Positions 46,581-59,651 of a stretch of 64,000 nucleotides of DNA are shown one piece after another. Made by a program: the position numbers and the translations under genes. Source of the stretch: Erythrobasidium yunnanense (taxonomy: Eukaryota > Basidiomycota > Cystobasidiomycetes > Erythrobasidiales > Erythrobasidiaceae); contig BCJC01000008.1 of the NCBI GenBank assembly GCA_001600175.1, forward strand, positions 64,781-128,780. Reading direction: 5' to 3'. Numbering within the stretch: the stretch's first letter is position 1; each line of letters begins with the position of its first letter. Under the pieces are notes generated by a model. The model did not search any database. It worked only from the letters and a program-made list of their open reading frames with translations, and had not been told where the DNA came from.

Positions 46581-49500
46581 CTATTCCTCTTCCAACCCTA
46601 GACTCTCATGTATCGCATCAATGCTTTTGAGCAGACTATCCAGGTCTTCAACCAAGCTTCCCGACCCGCTCAGCCCGCTGTTCTGCCTTTCCAGACCTGA
46701 CCGAAGACTACTGCTGTCCATGTATGCGTTCAAGCTCTTGAAGCTAGTCGCTGATCCCAGGGTGTCGGATCTATTCAACGATGATCCAGAAGGGAGTCCG
46801 GATGTCGATAGCTTCGGCAAGCTAGATTTGGATGACGATGTACTTTTGAGGCCGGTCGGTGTAGCAGATCGCTTGTTGCTGCTCTCGCTAAAGGGTAAAG
46901 CCGTGGTTTCGCCAGAATTGGGAGAAGGAAGCGGTGATCGGAAGGAGTTGCTGGATGGGAAACGCTTGAAAGGTGGAGGGGTGGGCATGGGGAAAGGTGA
47001 AGTACCTCCTGAATTAGGTGTGGGAGGTCGCAGTCCAGATGTGCGTATGCCGGAAAGGGAAGTATCGATGCGTGTTGGCGCGTTCTTCCGCCTCACGCCG
47101 CTGAGCTGAGTCGAAGGAAGTGCTGCATTGGCTGGATCCGCCAATGAAAGCGAGCTTTGCAGAGGACCATCTTCCTCTTGTGAATCTGGCACATCTGCCT
47201 CGTTTGGTTGCCGAACGGTGCTGACACTGTCTGTCAGGCCGAAGTATCGATTACCGATACTATCTTGCTCCATGTCCTGCAAAAGGTCATCAAGCTCACA
47301 AGAAGCCGGCGAAAGTACCAGACTCGCGTCTGCCGTTGCTGAGAGCGAGCTCTTTGACGTGGACGCAGGAAGAGCTAGCTCTACATCGGGAGTGACGACT
47401 GTTGGAGACGCTTGCGAAAAGAATCGCTCCCGCTGCGAGAGCGATGATGCCGATCTCGTATTCGGATGGACTTCCAACGGAGCGGAGGAGGAAGCTGAAG
47501 GATCCGAGATTGAAGTCTGCATCGGAGCTGAATGCGCAACTTCAAGGTTGGCTTTGTTCGAGGGTCGATTGCCGGCTAAGGTAGCCAGACCACTGTTCGA
47601 CGTTGAAGGCCTGATGGCATCCAAAGCAGAAGCTACAGATAGACTCTTCTTATGTCCAAGCTGTTGTTGTTGGATTGTCGAGTTGCTGGTTGAGGGAGGA
47701 CGAGGAGGAAGAGCAGGAGACATAGTTGCTGTTGAGGAAGTAGCGGGGCTAGGAGGAATTGGGCTTAAAGGGCTAGTCTCGCCATTGAGTCCATGTGAAG
47801 ATGTAGGAGGGACGTTGGGTTGCAGTGATTCTGGTTTCGGCCGCTTCCGCGAACCAAAAGAGAACCATCTCTGCCGTGCGGGAATTGGCTGAGTTGCACT
47901 GTCTGCATCTTCGTCGGCCTCGACAGCCGAAGAGCTTTCCTCAGGCTCATTTGAGGCGTCCCTCGGCGCAATCTGAGACTTCGAAAGGGATGTCTGGCGT
48001 TCCCTCGTTTGACTGGCGGCTAGAGAGGTTGACCTGGAGAGAGGGGAAGCGCTTCTCGGGAAGGCTACGCTCCCTTCTGCTGAAGTCTCGCCCCTTTGCT
48101 GCTGCAGATGCATTTGATACGATGTCCGTCGCGGCGTGTTGTTGCCAAGGGTAGGCATGTTGTCCTCCTCATCTTTCTGCGTAAGTGCACGCACAGCAGC
48201 AGCTGCAGCAGCCATATCCCTACTCGCTCGGCGAGTTGTAGGTGAATGAGCAGCTACTACCGACTCTAGTAGATCGATAGCAGCAACAGATGACCGCCTT
48301 CTCGACCGCTTGTAGTTGCTGGAGTCTATCGAAGATGCCACTGAGCCATTTCTCTGCATTCGATAATTGTTCAGGAGCGCTTGTTCAGGCGACATCCTCC
48401 GTTGCTGAGTATTCTGTTCTTGCGAAGCTTTGAAGGCTCGTAGCTCTTCCAACTCCTTCTGCAAGCCCTCTACTTCCTCTTTGGCTTTGTCTAACTGTTC
48501 ATTCAGGAATGTATTGACTTTCCGCTCCTCCGCTACCATCGTATTGGCTTCTTCGAAGAGCGAGACGGACAAGTTCTCGATCTCTTCTTGAAGACTAGAG
48601 TACTTGTTCGCAATCACTTCGTAGGAAGATTTGAGGGAGGAGTGCTCCGAGTCGAGCGAGTTGTACGATTCCTGTAGGGCTTGCAGGCTAGATTGAAGAG
48701 ACGCTATCTGGGTTGCTTGCACTTTTTCTCGCTCTGTAAGAGGTGTAGGAGCAGTATTCGCACTACTGCTGCGTAGCATGCCGAAAGAGGGTTTCCGCAA
48801 TATACTGACTGCCGATTGTGGATCTTCGCTTTCGCTGCCATCCTCGTAGGATACTCTCTTCCTGTTCCTGCTGTTTCGAGAGTTTGTGCGTCCATTCTCT
48901 ATCCCGCCCGTAGCTAACTGTGCTAGATTCGGGTTGGAAGCTGCTCCGACCGTAGGTCTGCGCCGCCAGAAAGAGCCTAGTCTCGGCGACGGCGCTTGCT
49001 CTGCATCACTCTCGCCCGTCTGAAGTTGTTGGTTTTGCGGAACTGTTGCTAGAGAGGGTAGATTCGGCGACCCTCTCGCGGTTCTGGGCAAGCTACCGCC
49101 AATGTTTCCTGGGTTCGGAGAGGTCCCTCCAGCCGTACTACTGCTTGATAAGCGAGCGAGTGCAACACTGTTTCGCTTGATGGTGTCTTCAAGCTGTTCA
49201 GCGTGGTTCTCGGCTAGAGCCAAGTTGGACCGGGCGATCTTGAGGTTGGTTTCGAGATCCGTTTCGCGTTCGAGGGTCGCATCGAGTTGCGAGGACTGTT
49301 AAGCGAGATGGAAGCATATTCAGCTCTGGTCTGGATACCCAGCTTGATTCTGGCTCACCAGCTGCTCGTACATAGCTACAAGCCGTCGCAGCGCCTTTCT
49401 CTCCTCTGAACTTTTGCTGGGTATGTTCCCGCTCTTTGTGCGAACTACCTTCCGCCTCGCACTGCTTCCACCTCCATTCGGCGACGATGTTGATGCGACT

Positions 49501-49808
49501 GGACCACCATGATCTAGGTAGCCGTCCTCGAACGACAGTTCAGATCTGGCTGAGTCACTCCTTGATCTATGCTCTAAAGGTACGCGTTTTGGCGGAGGTG
49601 AAGTCGGTGGTGAATGCAACAATCTTCGCGCAAAGTCGAGGGATCCGGCCGTTGCGACTTGACCTTGGTCGTGTCCATTGGCGTATCCAGCATCATAATG
49701 ACCGTCATCATCATTATCGTGGTAATTCAAGTTGTTCGCTAAGCCGTTGCTTGAGCTGGCTGATGCTGCGACTGGGATTTGGACACCAAGCCCGGCGTTA
49801 ATGGCCAT
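46581..49808 (-). CDS. Sec2-domain Rab exchange factor (Sec2/Rabin8-like)
   Basis: Minus-strand gene of at least two exons; the start MAINAGLGVQIPVAASASSS lies at 49808 and an intron near 49220-49330 joins it to the main exon. A coiled-coil region of about 150 residues contains the Sec2p core IENLSVSLFEEANTMVAEER, the surface that opens the switch regions of Sec4/Rab8. Flanking it are heptad-rich segments (LDATLERETDLETNLKIARS, LDKAKEEVEGLQKELEELRA). The remaining two thirds is Ser/Pro-rich and disordered with short ordered islands (LDDLLQDMEQDSIGNRYFGL) and a C-terminal helix LVEDLDSLLKSIDAIHESLG. Expected to promote exocytic vesicle delivery at growing tips. The long tail is much larger than the core and should carry regulation. 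Confidence 0.75.
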
Positions 49809-50013
49809 GTCATGTCGCGCTAGGATAGGCCAGAGGAGCGTGGTTCCTTATGAGTAGTGTTCTTTGCTGTTTTGGCTGTCTTAGTATCGTCAAATCGTAC
49901 GAAATCTGACAAGCAGGAATGCCGCGAAGCTTGTTTCAGAGCTTAGACTTAGGCGAATTCCTTGAAGATGCCTCGTTCAATGCCTATATGACTGAAACCA
50001 GCAAACAACGACG

Positions 50014-51083
50014 ATGTCAAACGATACTACCATGATGCCTCTGGACGGCGACAATGCTGCTCGAAATGATGATGGTCCCGCTACTGCTGGCGCTGCTGGG
50101 CCCGGTCAGCTCATGTCGAGCTTCTTCCCTTCTCCTCCTGCGTACTACAAGCAATACATATCCACGAACCTAGCACTTGCGCGTAAAATGACGGGCCATG
50201 CTGATTTCAAGGCCGAGGCAGAGAATTGGAAGAGCCAGCAAGCGAATATATTGGATCTACTGGATGGAGTTAGCCAGGAAGATCAAGACAGAGTCGCGGA
50301 TATAGACCTGAGAAGCCTGGTCCAGCCGCCAGATGTGGAAGTCGTAGAGCAGGACGGGCACTGGAACTCGTTTGGCCAGGTCTGGCCGATCAAGGAGCAG
50401 CTGCCTGGACTAGAAGATATGGGTGTTAAGCAAATGTACGAGGTACCTAAGACCTTTCAGGGTAGGCTGTCCTGCATTCTGCTGCGACTCTGGCTGACTG
50501 TATCTATAGAACGCAGGAAAGCGCTTCATACACTTCTACATACGATATTGCACACCTATCTCCGTCTTCTACAAGTTCTAACCTCTCCTCCGCCCTCACT
50601 GGCACAAGAGATGGCCCAACAAGCAAGCGGGGAATACAAGGGCACGCAAGCCGACAGTCTAGTCGAGCATATTCGAATATGCTCGATCAACGTGCATCAT
50701 CTGTGTAATGAATGGAGGCCTGTCCAAGCGAGAGAGACGATGAAACTGCTACTCAGGAATCAGATACAGAGTAGGAAAGAAAGGACGGTAGAGTTGAAGG
50801 CGTGAGCGAGCGGAATACCTACCATCACGAGTGGAGGAGCTGATTGAAGTACACGCTCAGTGCTTGTACAGACATACAGAGCAAGCTCGATGGCCTCAAG
50901 ACTAAGCTTCCGCCTGGTCAAGATGTGCAAGACTTGAGCCAGTCAGTCGACGACCTCAAAGTGACATTGACGGCAACAGATGGAGATGCTCCCTTCGAGT
51001 CAGACATGAGTACAGCGTCCGATAACGCAAAAGAGACAGCTCGCAAGCGAATGCAAGAGGCCTTGGACGCTATAGGAGCATGA
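50014..51083 (+). CDS. MED7: Mediator complex subunit 7
   Basis: Exon 1 is 50014-50461 and joins at a TCTATAG acceptor to give KTFQERRKALHTLL. Family blocks in order: SSFFPSPPAYYKQYISTNLA, LVQPPDVEVVEQDGHWNSFG, GQVWPIKEQLPGLEDMGVKQ, LHTYLRLLQVLTSPP and INVHHLCNEWRPVQARETMK. A further exon from about 50876 encodes a helical C terminus (SKLDGLKTKLPPGQDVQDLS to KRMQEALDAIGA). The junction into this last exon is ambiguous: a GTAGAG donor after ERT keeps phase 0. MED7 is a middle-module subunit pairing with MED21 and needed for RNA polymerase II transcription. It is convergent with the PHS1 gene. Confidence 0.88.
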
Positions 51084-51372
51084 TCACGAGTTTGGAGTCT
51101 CTGGGTCCATGTGCAAATATACCTCGTCGTTTAATAGTATAGCAAATAACGAAGTGAATGACTTATAGTTAAAGAGTTACCCTCAGTGTGTCATAGCGTG
51201 TTCAAGGCAGATTATCCTTTCCTTCGCGATCATTGCAAACTGAATAAATGTGCCAACTAGTATTCGTGCCGCTGCGAGCATTACTTTTCTTCTTCTTTGT
51301 TTGTCTTCCCTTTGGCAAACTTACTGTTCCATTGTAAGTCGTCCCGATCTTGGAGTTTTCTTCGCCTTACTT

Positions 51373-52334
51373 TTATGCCTTCTTCTTCTTGGCTCCAGCT
51401 TGCGCGATAAACTTTTTCCTCTGACCGTGCATATGATTCATCATGACCATAAGCGCTAATGTGCCCAAGCACATCAGCTCGGTTTTCCAATCGGCACCGC
51501 TGAAGTTGTACTTACCTTGCGGCCAGACGAAGACCATGATTGTCATGAATGTGCTTCCCGGAAAGCCGTACCTCTGCCTCGCCCAAGGTACTGCTGCATA
51601 GATAAGGTATGCCTCGCTTCCTGCTCCTAGGGGATAGAGGATGTAGAAGAGCGTATAGCGCAGCCAGTCGAGAGGGTAGAGCTTGGTATTGAGTTGTGCA
51701 AGCGCATAGACTGGATACCGGATCATCTCGGCTACACACCACGCGAAGACCATGCTTGAGAAGATGGGTGAGGACTGGGTCTGCAAGGAAAATTCAGTTA
51801 GCAGACCCTCGAAGACGTGGGGCTAATGTGGCTACCTGAGGAAAGCCTAGCAGTACGGCCCACACGATAAAGAGTCTACTTGCGACTTGAGCCATTGTGG
51901 TCGCCAGGCTTGACCTGACCATTCCCAACGCGACATGGACGACTTCGAGCAGAGCGAACGTCTGTACAGTCCTCGTCAAATCTCCAACTTTGGCATACGC
52001 TGTACTTGCTCGGGAAAGTAGGGCGATATGTTGTTTGGAAGCGGGGAGGAAGGATTCGAGCGAGAGAGGTGAGGAAGGAGGGAAGAGATGCTGATAGAGG
52101 TTGTAGAGCACATATGACCAGCCAGCGAAGGAAGCTACATTATAGACGAAAAGGTATAGCCGGACAACTTGAAGCCGAGCGAGCAATGCAAACAAATGTC
52201 AGATTGGAACGATGGCTGCGAACGAGGTGTCACAGTAGAGTACCTCCAGACGTAGACGTCGAAGCTTTGACTTCATTCTTGCGCTTCTGGGTATTCGCGA
52301 ATTTGGCTTTCTCTCGCTCAGCTGGAGTCGACAT
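51373..52334 (-). CDS. PHS1: Very-long-chain 3-hydroxyacyl-CoA dehydratase
   Basis: The minus-strand start MSTPAEREKAKFANTQKRKN is followed by an intron and then VVRLYLFVYNVASFAGWSYV. Further family blocks are LTRTVQTFALLEVVHVALGM and VRSSLATTMAQVASRLFIVW, then FAWCVAEMIRYPVYAL, which holds the Glu and Tyr residues of the HACD/Phs1 active-site region. Several membrane spans are evident. The C terminus is AGAKKKKA, which satisfies the KKxx ER-retrieval rule. The enzyme removes water from 3-hydroxyacyl-CoA in the third step of fatty-acid elongation for sphingolipids. The N-terminal soluble extension of about 30 residues is charged, and longer than in yeast Phs1. Confidence 0.92.
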
Positions 52335-53428
52335 GGTCGAGCGGTCAAAAGCGAACAAGCAGGAAACCGCAGCAGATGGGAGCGCAGGGTATGAGAGGTT
52401 CATTGCTACACTTTCTGACCATGCTACACAACAATGCTAGGACTGAGCTCTCGCGGAACCACTAAACAGCTTCTCGAAGCATTTTGACCTGAAACAGCAA
52501 CCAAAGCAAGCGAATCAGCACAAGCTACAAAGCAGTATAAGATGATTGCAGGATGTAGTGTGTATTTGTCGATATCAGTGTGTTATGATTAAAGTTACTT
52601 GATTTTGGGTTTCGTCGGCATCGCTGACTCTCCTGCACCTCTGAGAGGACAGGGAGCCCGCGCATGGGACAGGGATAATTGTGTTGCTCATCGTGTAAAG
52701 GAGAGAAGAGATAAGGGCAGCGCTGGGTTGCGCTGACCGCTGAACTGGAGGGGAGGAAATTCTGAAAAATTGGATGGGCTGCTCACCATGCAAATGCATT
52801 GCGAAGCAGCTTTGATGTGGATGAGTGAATGTTGGGTAGGTTGCGCCTGGTTGCGAGTCTTGAAAATGGCGCGCGAGACGCTCAAAAACCTGATTTGAGC
52901 GAGTGCGTGGGAGAGAAAGAGAGGATGAGCAAAGCGAACAATCAAAGATGCAATCCTAGTTCGCTTAGACTGACCCCGACAAATGCTACACGAGGGTAAA
53001 TAGAATATGCACATTCCGTCGATTTAAACCCCATTTCTTCTCTTAAGTTTCGTTCCACATTCGCGCGTGCCTTGCCTGTCTACTGCTTCACTATTGTCCC
53101 CCTATCTTGTCATTGAACGGACCTTTCACATTGCTCATATGTCTGCTAAAGCGCTCCGTGCAGCACTCCTGCTGCTAGCGAAAAAGCAGGAAAGCCGAGA
53201 TGTCTTGAAAGGCGTGAAGGCGATCTCGATATCGCTCAGCGAGATAGATCAGTTTCTCAGGGTAGTGTACTGAACGCTGTAGCTTGATGCAGCCTTTCCG
53301 CACTTTTCCTGCCAGAGGTGGGCCATGTAAGCGGCTATTGCGACCAGGTCTAGGCGAGACCAAGGTCGGATTGAGTGTCTGATTGACATCCAGACTCCCC
53401 TTGACTTGAGTGTATGTCACGCTAGTCT
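52335..53428. other. Intergenic stretch between PHS1 and the GH47 gene
   Basis: About 1.1 kb holding the PHS1 promoter and the 3' flank of the mannosidase gene. A short plus-strand frame with MSAKALRAALLLLAKKQESR (inside 53067-53273) has a plausible composition but no supporting start context, domain or partner exon; I do not call it. Confidence 0.4.
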
Positions 53429-56308
53429 TTATGTTGCTTGCAAGAGCTGCTGCACTGAAGTCCCACCGCCGACTTCCGAAGCAGAACTCGCACTCGGATC
53501 CCGCCAGACTTGCGCAAGATCTTCGTCCAGCTCGCTGTGCATCCAGGTTGGCTTGAAAGAAGTATGTTGTGCGCCGTCGGGCAGAGGCAGACGGAGAGGA
53601 TGCGCTTCTGTGTTGAAGACGTATTCGTCGAGAGACAGGAAGTCTGGGTCCGCGAAGAGGAGGTAGTAGTATTTGAGCCTGCGACGTACAAAGTTTAATA
53701 AGCTGGGAGACGGCAGTGCAGTAAAAGAGTATACGAACGTCTCTGCCAGAACATATGATTCCATCGAATCTACTTGCTTGTACTGCAGAGTCTGAACGTT
53801 GTCCAAGCCAGCAAAGCCATATGACGTTATGGTATGCTTGACCCAAGCCGTGAATCTACATGCAACACTCTTAGTCAGCTCCTTTAATATCACGCCCGAA
53901 CTTGGTGAGAGGATACTTACATCGCCCATCCTCTCTCTTGCCAGATAGCGTCGCCGGTGAGTCTCCACATGTAGAAGATACTTTCGATCGTCTCTGGACG
54001 GCCTTGAAATTTGCGATCCGCTTTATGCTGTCCAGCCGGATTACCGAGGACAGTGAGGTATACGCTTCCGTCTGTATTGCAATGTTAAATCAGCACCATG
54101 ATTCGATAATGAGAACAGTTAGAGGCCCACCAGCATCCTGATGGCGGCTGAAGCGTCTGAAATCTTGCGGATGATAGAAAGTCATGCTTTCTGGACCCAG
54201 TCCAGTAGCAGTGACGTTCCACGCCCAGAAGCATGTCTTGGTGAACTTTGCCATAACTATCAGTGCGTCTTATTCATCCATCTTCTCAGTGAGTCTAGGC
54301 CTACCTTCTCTGCGGTGATGAAATCCCTAGCGCGATCCAGGACTTTCGCTCCCATGCCCACCAGGCCACCCGCAAAGCACGCCAATTCATCCAAGACCGG
54401 CCAATACGCATCATGATGTCTTACCGCAAACATAGTCAAGTCTTCATTCTCTGGTCCAGGAACAACAGTCACGGGCTGGATGAGGCCTTCGGAGTACGCT
54501 GAATCGACGGCGGCGCTGTACATGTCGGAGAAACGAGGGGAGGAGGTGGAGTTCCGGAACAACATGGATGCTTTGAGAAGATATTCGTCTGTGGGCAAGC
54601 GAGTCAGCAGAGATAATGCTCGTCAGTCTGTGAAGAGGTGCTCTTACAGTATGAATCCGCCTGCGAGCCGACTGCAATATGCTCTTTAGCTCTTATTGAT
54701 CAATATAGGCAGTGGGGCTCCTGGCACTTACAGCTGAACTTCCCCTGAGATTCATAGGGTTTACCATCATCTACGATAGTCGGCAACAGCGCTCCAGTGC
54801 GTATTGCATTCTTGTATCCATTCTGCAGAAAGTCCGTCGCCCTATGGACCTGCATACAAGCGCAGAAAGCGCCGTCCAGCTCACAATCTCAATTGCCGCT
54901 GGTGTAGAGACGCCTTACTATATCATAGTACTTTTGCTCTCCAGTGATTTGCGCTAAACGACCATATTCAAGAGAGAAGGAGCCGACTTCTGCTAGGATC
55001 TGTCTGCCGGCATACTGGCCGTTCAATTTCGTACCCAGGACGTATTTTCCCATTGGCAGACCGTATTTCGTGCTTTGGCACAATCACATCTTGTCAGCCT
55101 GTGCTTCAAAGCTATCAGACTGAGAGATCTTACTCGAAAGCGCCCATAAGCCAATCTGCCAATTCCCTCGCTCGTTCCAAGATGAGTTCATCCCTTCCTC
55201 CGCTCAGGTCATACGCCGAGATCAATCCCCCCAAGTATCTGATAATAGTTTCGAATACAGGAACATTCGTAGGCTCGCCATCTTTGTTATACAGACTCTG
55301 CTCGTTCTGAACTAGCGTGAAATCGATTTGTCGGACGTGTGTGCGCGCGAGCGAATATTCGGAGGTCAGGTTCATGAGTAGGAGAGTGGAGAGAGAATCG
55401 ACGATCGTCGCGCCCCAGGCGTTGAGAGGATTCTTGGATAGGCCTGAAATCGGCTTGCTGCGAAACCATTTGACGTAAGCAGCGTAGGTATTGACAGAGC
55501 GCAGAACTCACACTTCGTCGTGTCCCCAAGCTACTGATCTGTAACATGACATTATGAGCCCTTGAAACTTCGAAGAGGGTGGTACAGCAACCCACTTGTA
55601 ACCCTTCCATGCGTGTAGAAACGCCTTCTTGACCCATTCTTGCCGCGTCCGACGAATGCGCACATCTTCTTCAGACTCTGAAAACTTTTCAAGCTGTACT
55701 GTCGGCCATTTCTTCTCTGGCGTCTCCTCTTCCAGCTTGTGCGGCTTGTACGTCGCAGGCCGCTTGAAGTCCTCCCATGCTACCATCGTAGGCTTCGCTT
55801 GCATACTCTTCAATTTCGGCCATTTCGGCTTGCTCATCTCTATATCCTGGTAGATCCTGCTATCTGCCAACCAGAAGTCCGCCACGCTAAGCGCGTCTGG
55901 CCACGGGTTGTTGCTCTCCAATATCGCCTCGCGTGGAAGTGGTGGATGTGGGTATTCTGGCGCTGCTACGCGTATGGGTAAATTATCTGGACCAGGCACT
56001 TCATGTGCGTGCGCTTTATCTGCTGGCTTTAAACTGCCGTACAGCCTGCCTTTGTTGTAGTCTTGCAAGAAGGGAGAAGTAGGAACTTGGGGGATGATGG
56101 ACTGCTTGGGTTGCTTGCGTAACAGAGTGAGGTAGAGTACGATTCCAGCGAAGATGCCAGCTGCAACTATGGTGAAGCGAGACTTTCGCAGAACGAGATT
56201 CGCGTAGACTGATTTGGAGCTGCTGAGGGAGGTATGGAGAGGAAGACCGCTGCTTCTGCTGCTGCTACTGTTACTCGCATCGGATCGCGTCCCAGAAAGT
56301 AGGCGCAT
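53429..56308 (-). CDS. Class I alpha-1,2-mannosidase (GH47), type II membrane protein
   Basis: The minus-strand start [20 protein letters not shown] is followed by a signal anchor [19 protein letters not shown]. The catalytic domain begins [20 protein letters not shown] with AWGHDEV, and includes [71 protein letters not shown] and the C-terminal [15 protein letters not shown], where the Thr of NTEAHP coordinates calcium in the family. An intron with ends GTTCGT..GCAG separates AETF from LKYYYLL and removes apparent extra residues. Several further introns lie between 53850 and 55500. The enzyme trims mannose from N-glycans in the ER or Golgi and feeds glycoprotein quality control. Whether it is the ER (Mns1) or a Golgi form is not clear. 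Confidence 0.9.
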
Positions 56309-56493
56309 GATGGCAAGACTTGGCGGCGAGCAGGCAGGTCACGGAACCCTCTTGATGCAGCAGGAATGGTGTCCAGAGTGTGTCAATATCTGCGTATGTA
56401 ATCTCAGTCAAATGTCATGATTGTCGTTTGAGTGCGAGCAGAGTCAACCTTATAACTCCTCTGTTCCAATGCTCCCTCGATGAGTAGTCCACG

Positions 56494-59400
56494 ATGAGCG
56501 GCACTCGGATAAGGCTCAAGCTCGGAGGGAGGAAGGTGCAAGGGACATCGTCAGTAGAGACAGAGGGACCAGAGACAGCAAAGTCGACGGCGCAGGAAAA
56601 TGGCCAAAATGCAGACTCGATAGCAGCGACAACAGCGCCAACAACGACACAATCAAGTCAGAGTAGCAGCATTACGAATGACGTCCTTGGAATGGTCAAT
56701 CTCAGTCCTGGCGCAAGTCCGAAACTGCCATCGTTCAAGAAGACGGCAAAGCTCAAGGTCAAGCAGCCAGTAGAGGCAGCGAGCAGCACCGTCGCCGCGA
56801 GTAGGAGCAGCAGCAATGTCAGCAAATCTGCAAAGCCCAAGAAAGCCAGAGGAACTGCTGCGTCTGCTGCGGCACCCGCTATTGACTGGACTTCCTCATC
56901 GGGAGACAACGACGAGGAAGACGCAGGGACAGCGTCCAAGCAGTCTACACTCGTAGATGGAAAGGGTGTACAACCCAAGAAGCCATCAGCAGCGCAGAAA
57001 GGCAAAGGAAAAGCGAAGCAAACGACCTCGGAGCTGCCGGTCACTACGCATGAAGGTGGCCAGAACAACCCAGGAAACACTTATAGTACAGATATTACAC
57101 CTCTGGCAAGTACTTCGACATCTCGAGCTGGCTCCGTCACGCCTAGCAACTCTGCTAATGCATCGCAGTTCGCCGGTAAGCTCAACCGCATGGTGGTTAT
57201 TGTTGGCACACTGACACGGTGATATATCAGCTGGACCATCTGAAACGACGGTCTTTGTGCTTCGCGACCCACCATCACGCCCTCCGAGCCCTTCGGATGA
57301 CGATGAAGAAGATATTCAAGATACTATATTTGACCTCGAAGCGCAAATACAATCAGCCATGCAAGGAGGAAGCAGTAGTGCATCCAGTGCATCGACCACC
57401 CAGCCTGCGCCCGTTACACAAGCTATCAACACTCAGTCCACTGCAGTCTCTGTGCAGCCGAGCATACAGGACTCAGACGACGACGACGATGATGATCAGC
57501 CTTTCGACCTCAATGCTCATATAGCAGCTGCTTTGGGTGGTACTGCGCCTACCAGTCCGGACACCACCATTCAAGATCCGAATCAAACGTCATTTGACCC
57601 TTCTCTCCTCTCTTTGGGCCAATCCACATCGCTTCCTACCGCTTCTTCTTCCACAAATCTTTCAAAACCTTCACTCCCTCTCAATTCAAACAGCAACAGT
57701 ATGCCGATCGACCTTCCTAACCTAAACAACGCAGATAAGGGATCAGACGATGATGATTCAGATGGCGGAGATGATGGGAATGATATCACTTTTAACCTGA
57801 ATGCAATGCTGGCGTCAGCAATGGCACAAGCTACGGCAGAAGTGTCAGCTCCTTCTCCTTCTTCTTCGTCGGCTTTCAAGCTAGGCTCGACTAGAGCGAA
57901 TGATACTTCTTTTGTCTCTATGCCTGAGAAGTCGTTGAGTGGTGGCCCAGGTGCAGCGACTGGGCCTAGAACCTCTGCTCCGAATGGTAATCAGCATGAT
58001 ATGGATCATGACTATTCAGATGAAGACAATGAAGACGATGAGGAAGAGGACATGTTTGATCTCGACGCGCAGCTCCAAGCAGCTATGGCGGGGCAGCAAG
58101 GGGATAATGATCATCAAGAGCGTGATTCCGATTTCTCCGACGAAGGGGATGAAGAGTTCGACCTTGATGCAGAAATAGGAGCAGCTATGGGCGGTGTTAT
58201 CGACCATACTAAAGAAGCTGCAGCGGCTGGGAAAGTTAGTTCACAGAGCTTGGGAGGAGAAGGAGGCGTCACGGCCGATGATTTGCAAGCTATGTTGAAG
58301 AACGCAATGCACCAAGCTGCCATGGAGCTGGAAGCGGATGAAGGAGAGGATATGACTGCGGATATGCTGTTGCCGGGTCAAGCGCTGGAGAAAAGCACGA
58401 AAGGAAGACCATTCGTCATTCCGCCAAAACCGAGGTATAAGCCCTCGGTACAGGATGATGGAGATTCGGATAATGCTTTCAATCGTGCAAGACCTTCACA
58501 TTTCCAGGCTCTGCCTTTCGCCTATTCCTGCAGTTTCCAACTCTGCGATAAGATCGTAAGTCAGCCTCCACTCTTTACGAGGCCCGCCTTACTGACACGA
58601 TAACACTTCGCAGTTCGCTCGTCCTGAGAATCTTCGTGCACATCAGATGACACACTTCAACAAGCTTCCCTTCCAATGTCCCCACTGTCCACTTGCTTTC
58701 CTCACAAACGACGAGATGCGGATCCACGTCCGAACGCACGACATCACTCGCGCCTGGCGATACCGATGCAAAGGCTGCCACAACTTATTCGGCGACAAAG
58801 AGTTATTCGACAAACATGCCTCTTCAGCGGGTGAAGAAAGTAGATGCGAAAAGGGAGAATGTGAATTTGAAATACGCCCACCGGCGCCTAAGTTTAGGAG
58901 ACCGCCGAAACCTAAACCGATCCCTGCGGAGGCGAGTAACGGGAATGAAGATATCAATATTGATCCGTCGCTTGCGGCACTGGATGATAGTGCGCCTACT
59001 TCGGCACAAGGGACTCCTGCGCCAGATGTGGGTGCAGAACCACCTCGTGCACCCGAACCATACTTCCGAACAACACACTTCAATGCTTCTCGTCTCCTGG
59101 CATCTACCTTGGTCAGCCAAATGGCGAGTCTGCTAGCTCAGCAATACGACCGACAAAACTCCCTTCTAGGCGCAGACGATCCGCGAATCGATGTGAACCG
59201 AGCTCTAGGGCAGACTATCAGGCGTGCGGGTCTCACACTTCGAGAAACCGCAGCTCTCGCAACGGTCTTAGCGGAAGTAGCCAGTTCACGAAATACGAAC
59301 CTCAAGATCTCGCTGGATATTGCCAGGGATGTACAGGCCGACATTATCGAGAAACAGTCCAGTTTCCAGCCATATTACAACCAAGGTCCCATGCGGGGCA

Positions 59401-59651
59401 AGCAGCGCAAGCCTCCCACCAGCGAAGCAGAGAAGAAGGCTCGAGCAGCAGAAGCTGAACAACTCAAGAAAGCACATGATGAAGAGCAGTTTGAGCAGAG
59501 AAGGAAGTACGCTTATATAGCGAGTAGAGTATCCAATCTGAAACCGGGCGACAGAGGTTACAAAGGGAAAAAGGGTAAAGACCTTTTCCCACCTGGATTC
59601 GACCCGTGGGCTGATATCCCTGTCCCTATCATGGATGAGAATGCGAGGTAG
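56494..59651 (+). CDS. C2H2 zinc-finger protein with repeated acidic-FDL motifs
   Basis: Three exons, 56494-57175, 57231-58555 and 58614-59651, give 1014 residues. The N-terminal third is Ser/Thr/Lys-rich. Between 57310 and 58320 a motif recurs: acidic run, then IFDLEAQIQSAMQG, PFDLNAHIAAALGG, TFNLNAMLASAMAQ, MFDLDAQLQAAMAG and EFDLDAEIGAAMGG, with a weaker sixth LQAMLKNAMHQA. Two C2H2 fingers follow, CSFQLCDKIFARPENLRAH (split by intron 2) and CPHCPLAFLTNDEMRIH, plus a Cys pair with His near YRCKGCHNLF. The C terminus is helical and charged (SEAEKKARAAEAEQLKKAHD) and ends FDPWADIPVPIMDENAR. It looks like a nuclear regulator with several acidic-amphipathic interaction motifs; no named family recognised. 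Confidence 0.7.

Noticed and set aside
46417-47892. Long plus-strand open frames over the Sec2-domain gene
   Set aside because: The minus strand carries one 880-codon frame with the Sec2 core; the plus frames are complementary shadows of its Ser-rich codons.
53067-53273. Short plus-strand frame containing MSAKALRAALLLLAKKQESR
   Set aside because: No homology, no partner exon, and it overlaps the 3' flank of the GH47 gene; chance is sufficient.
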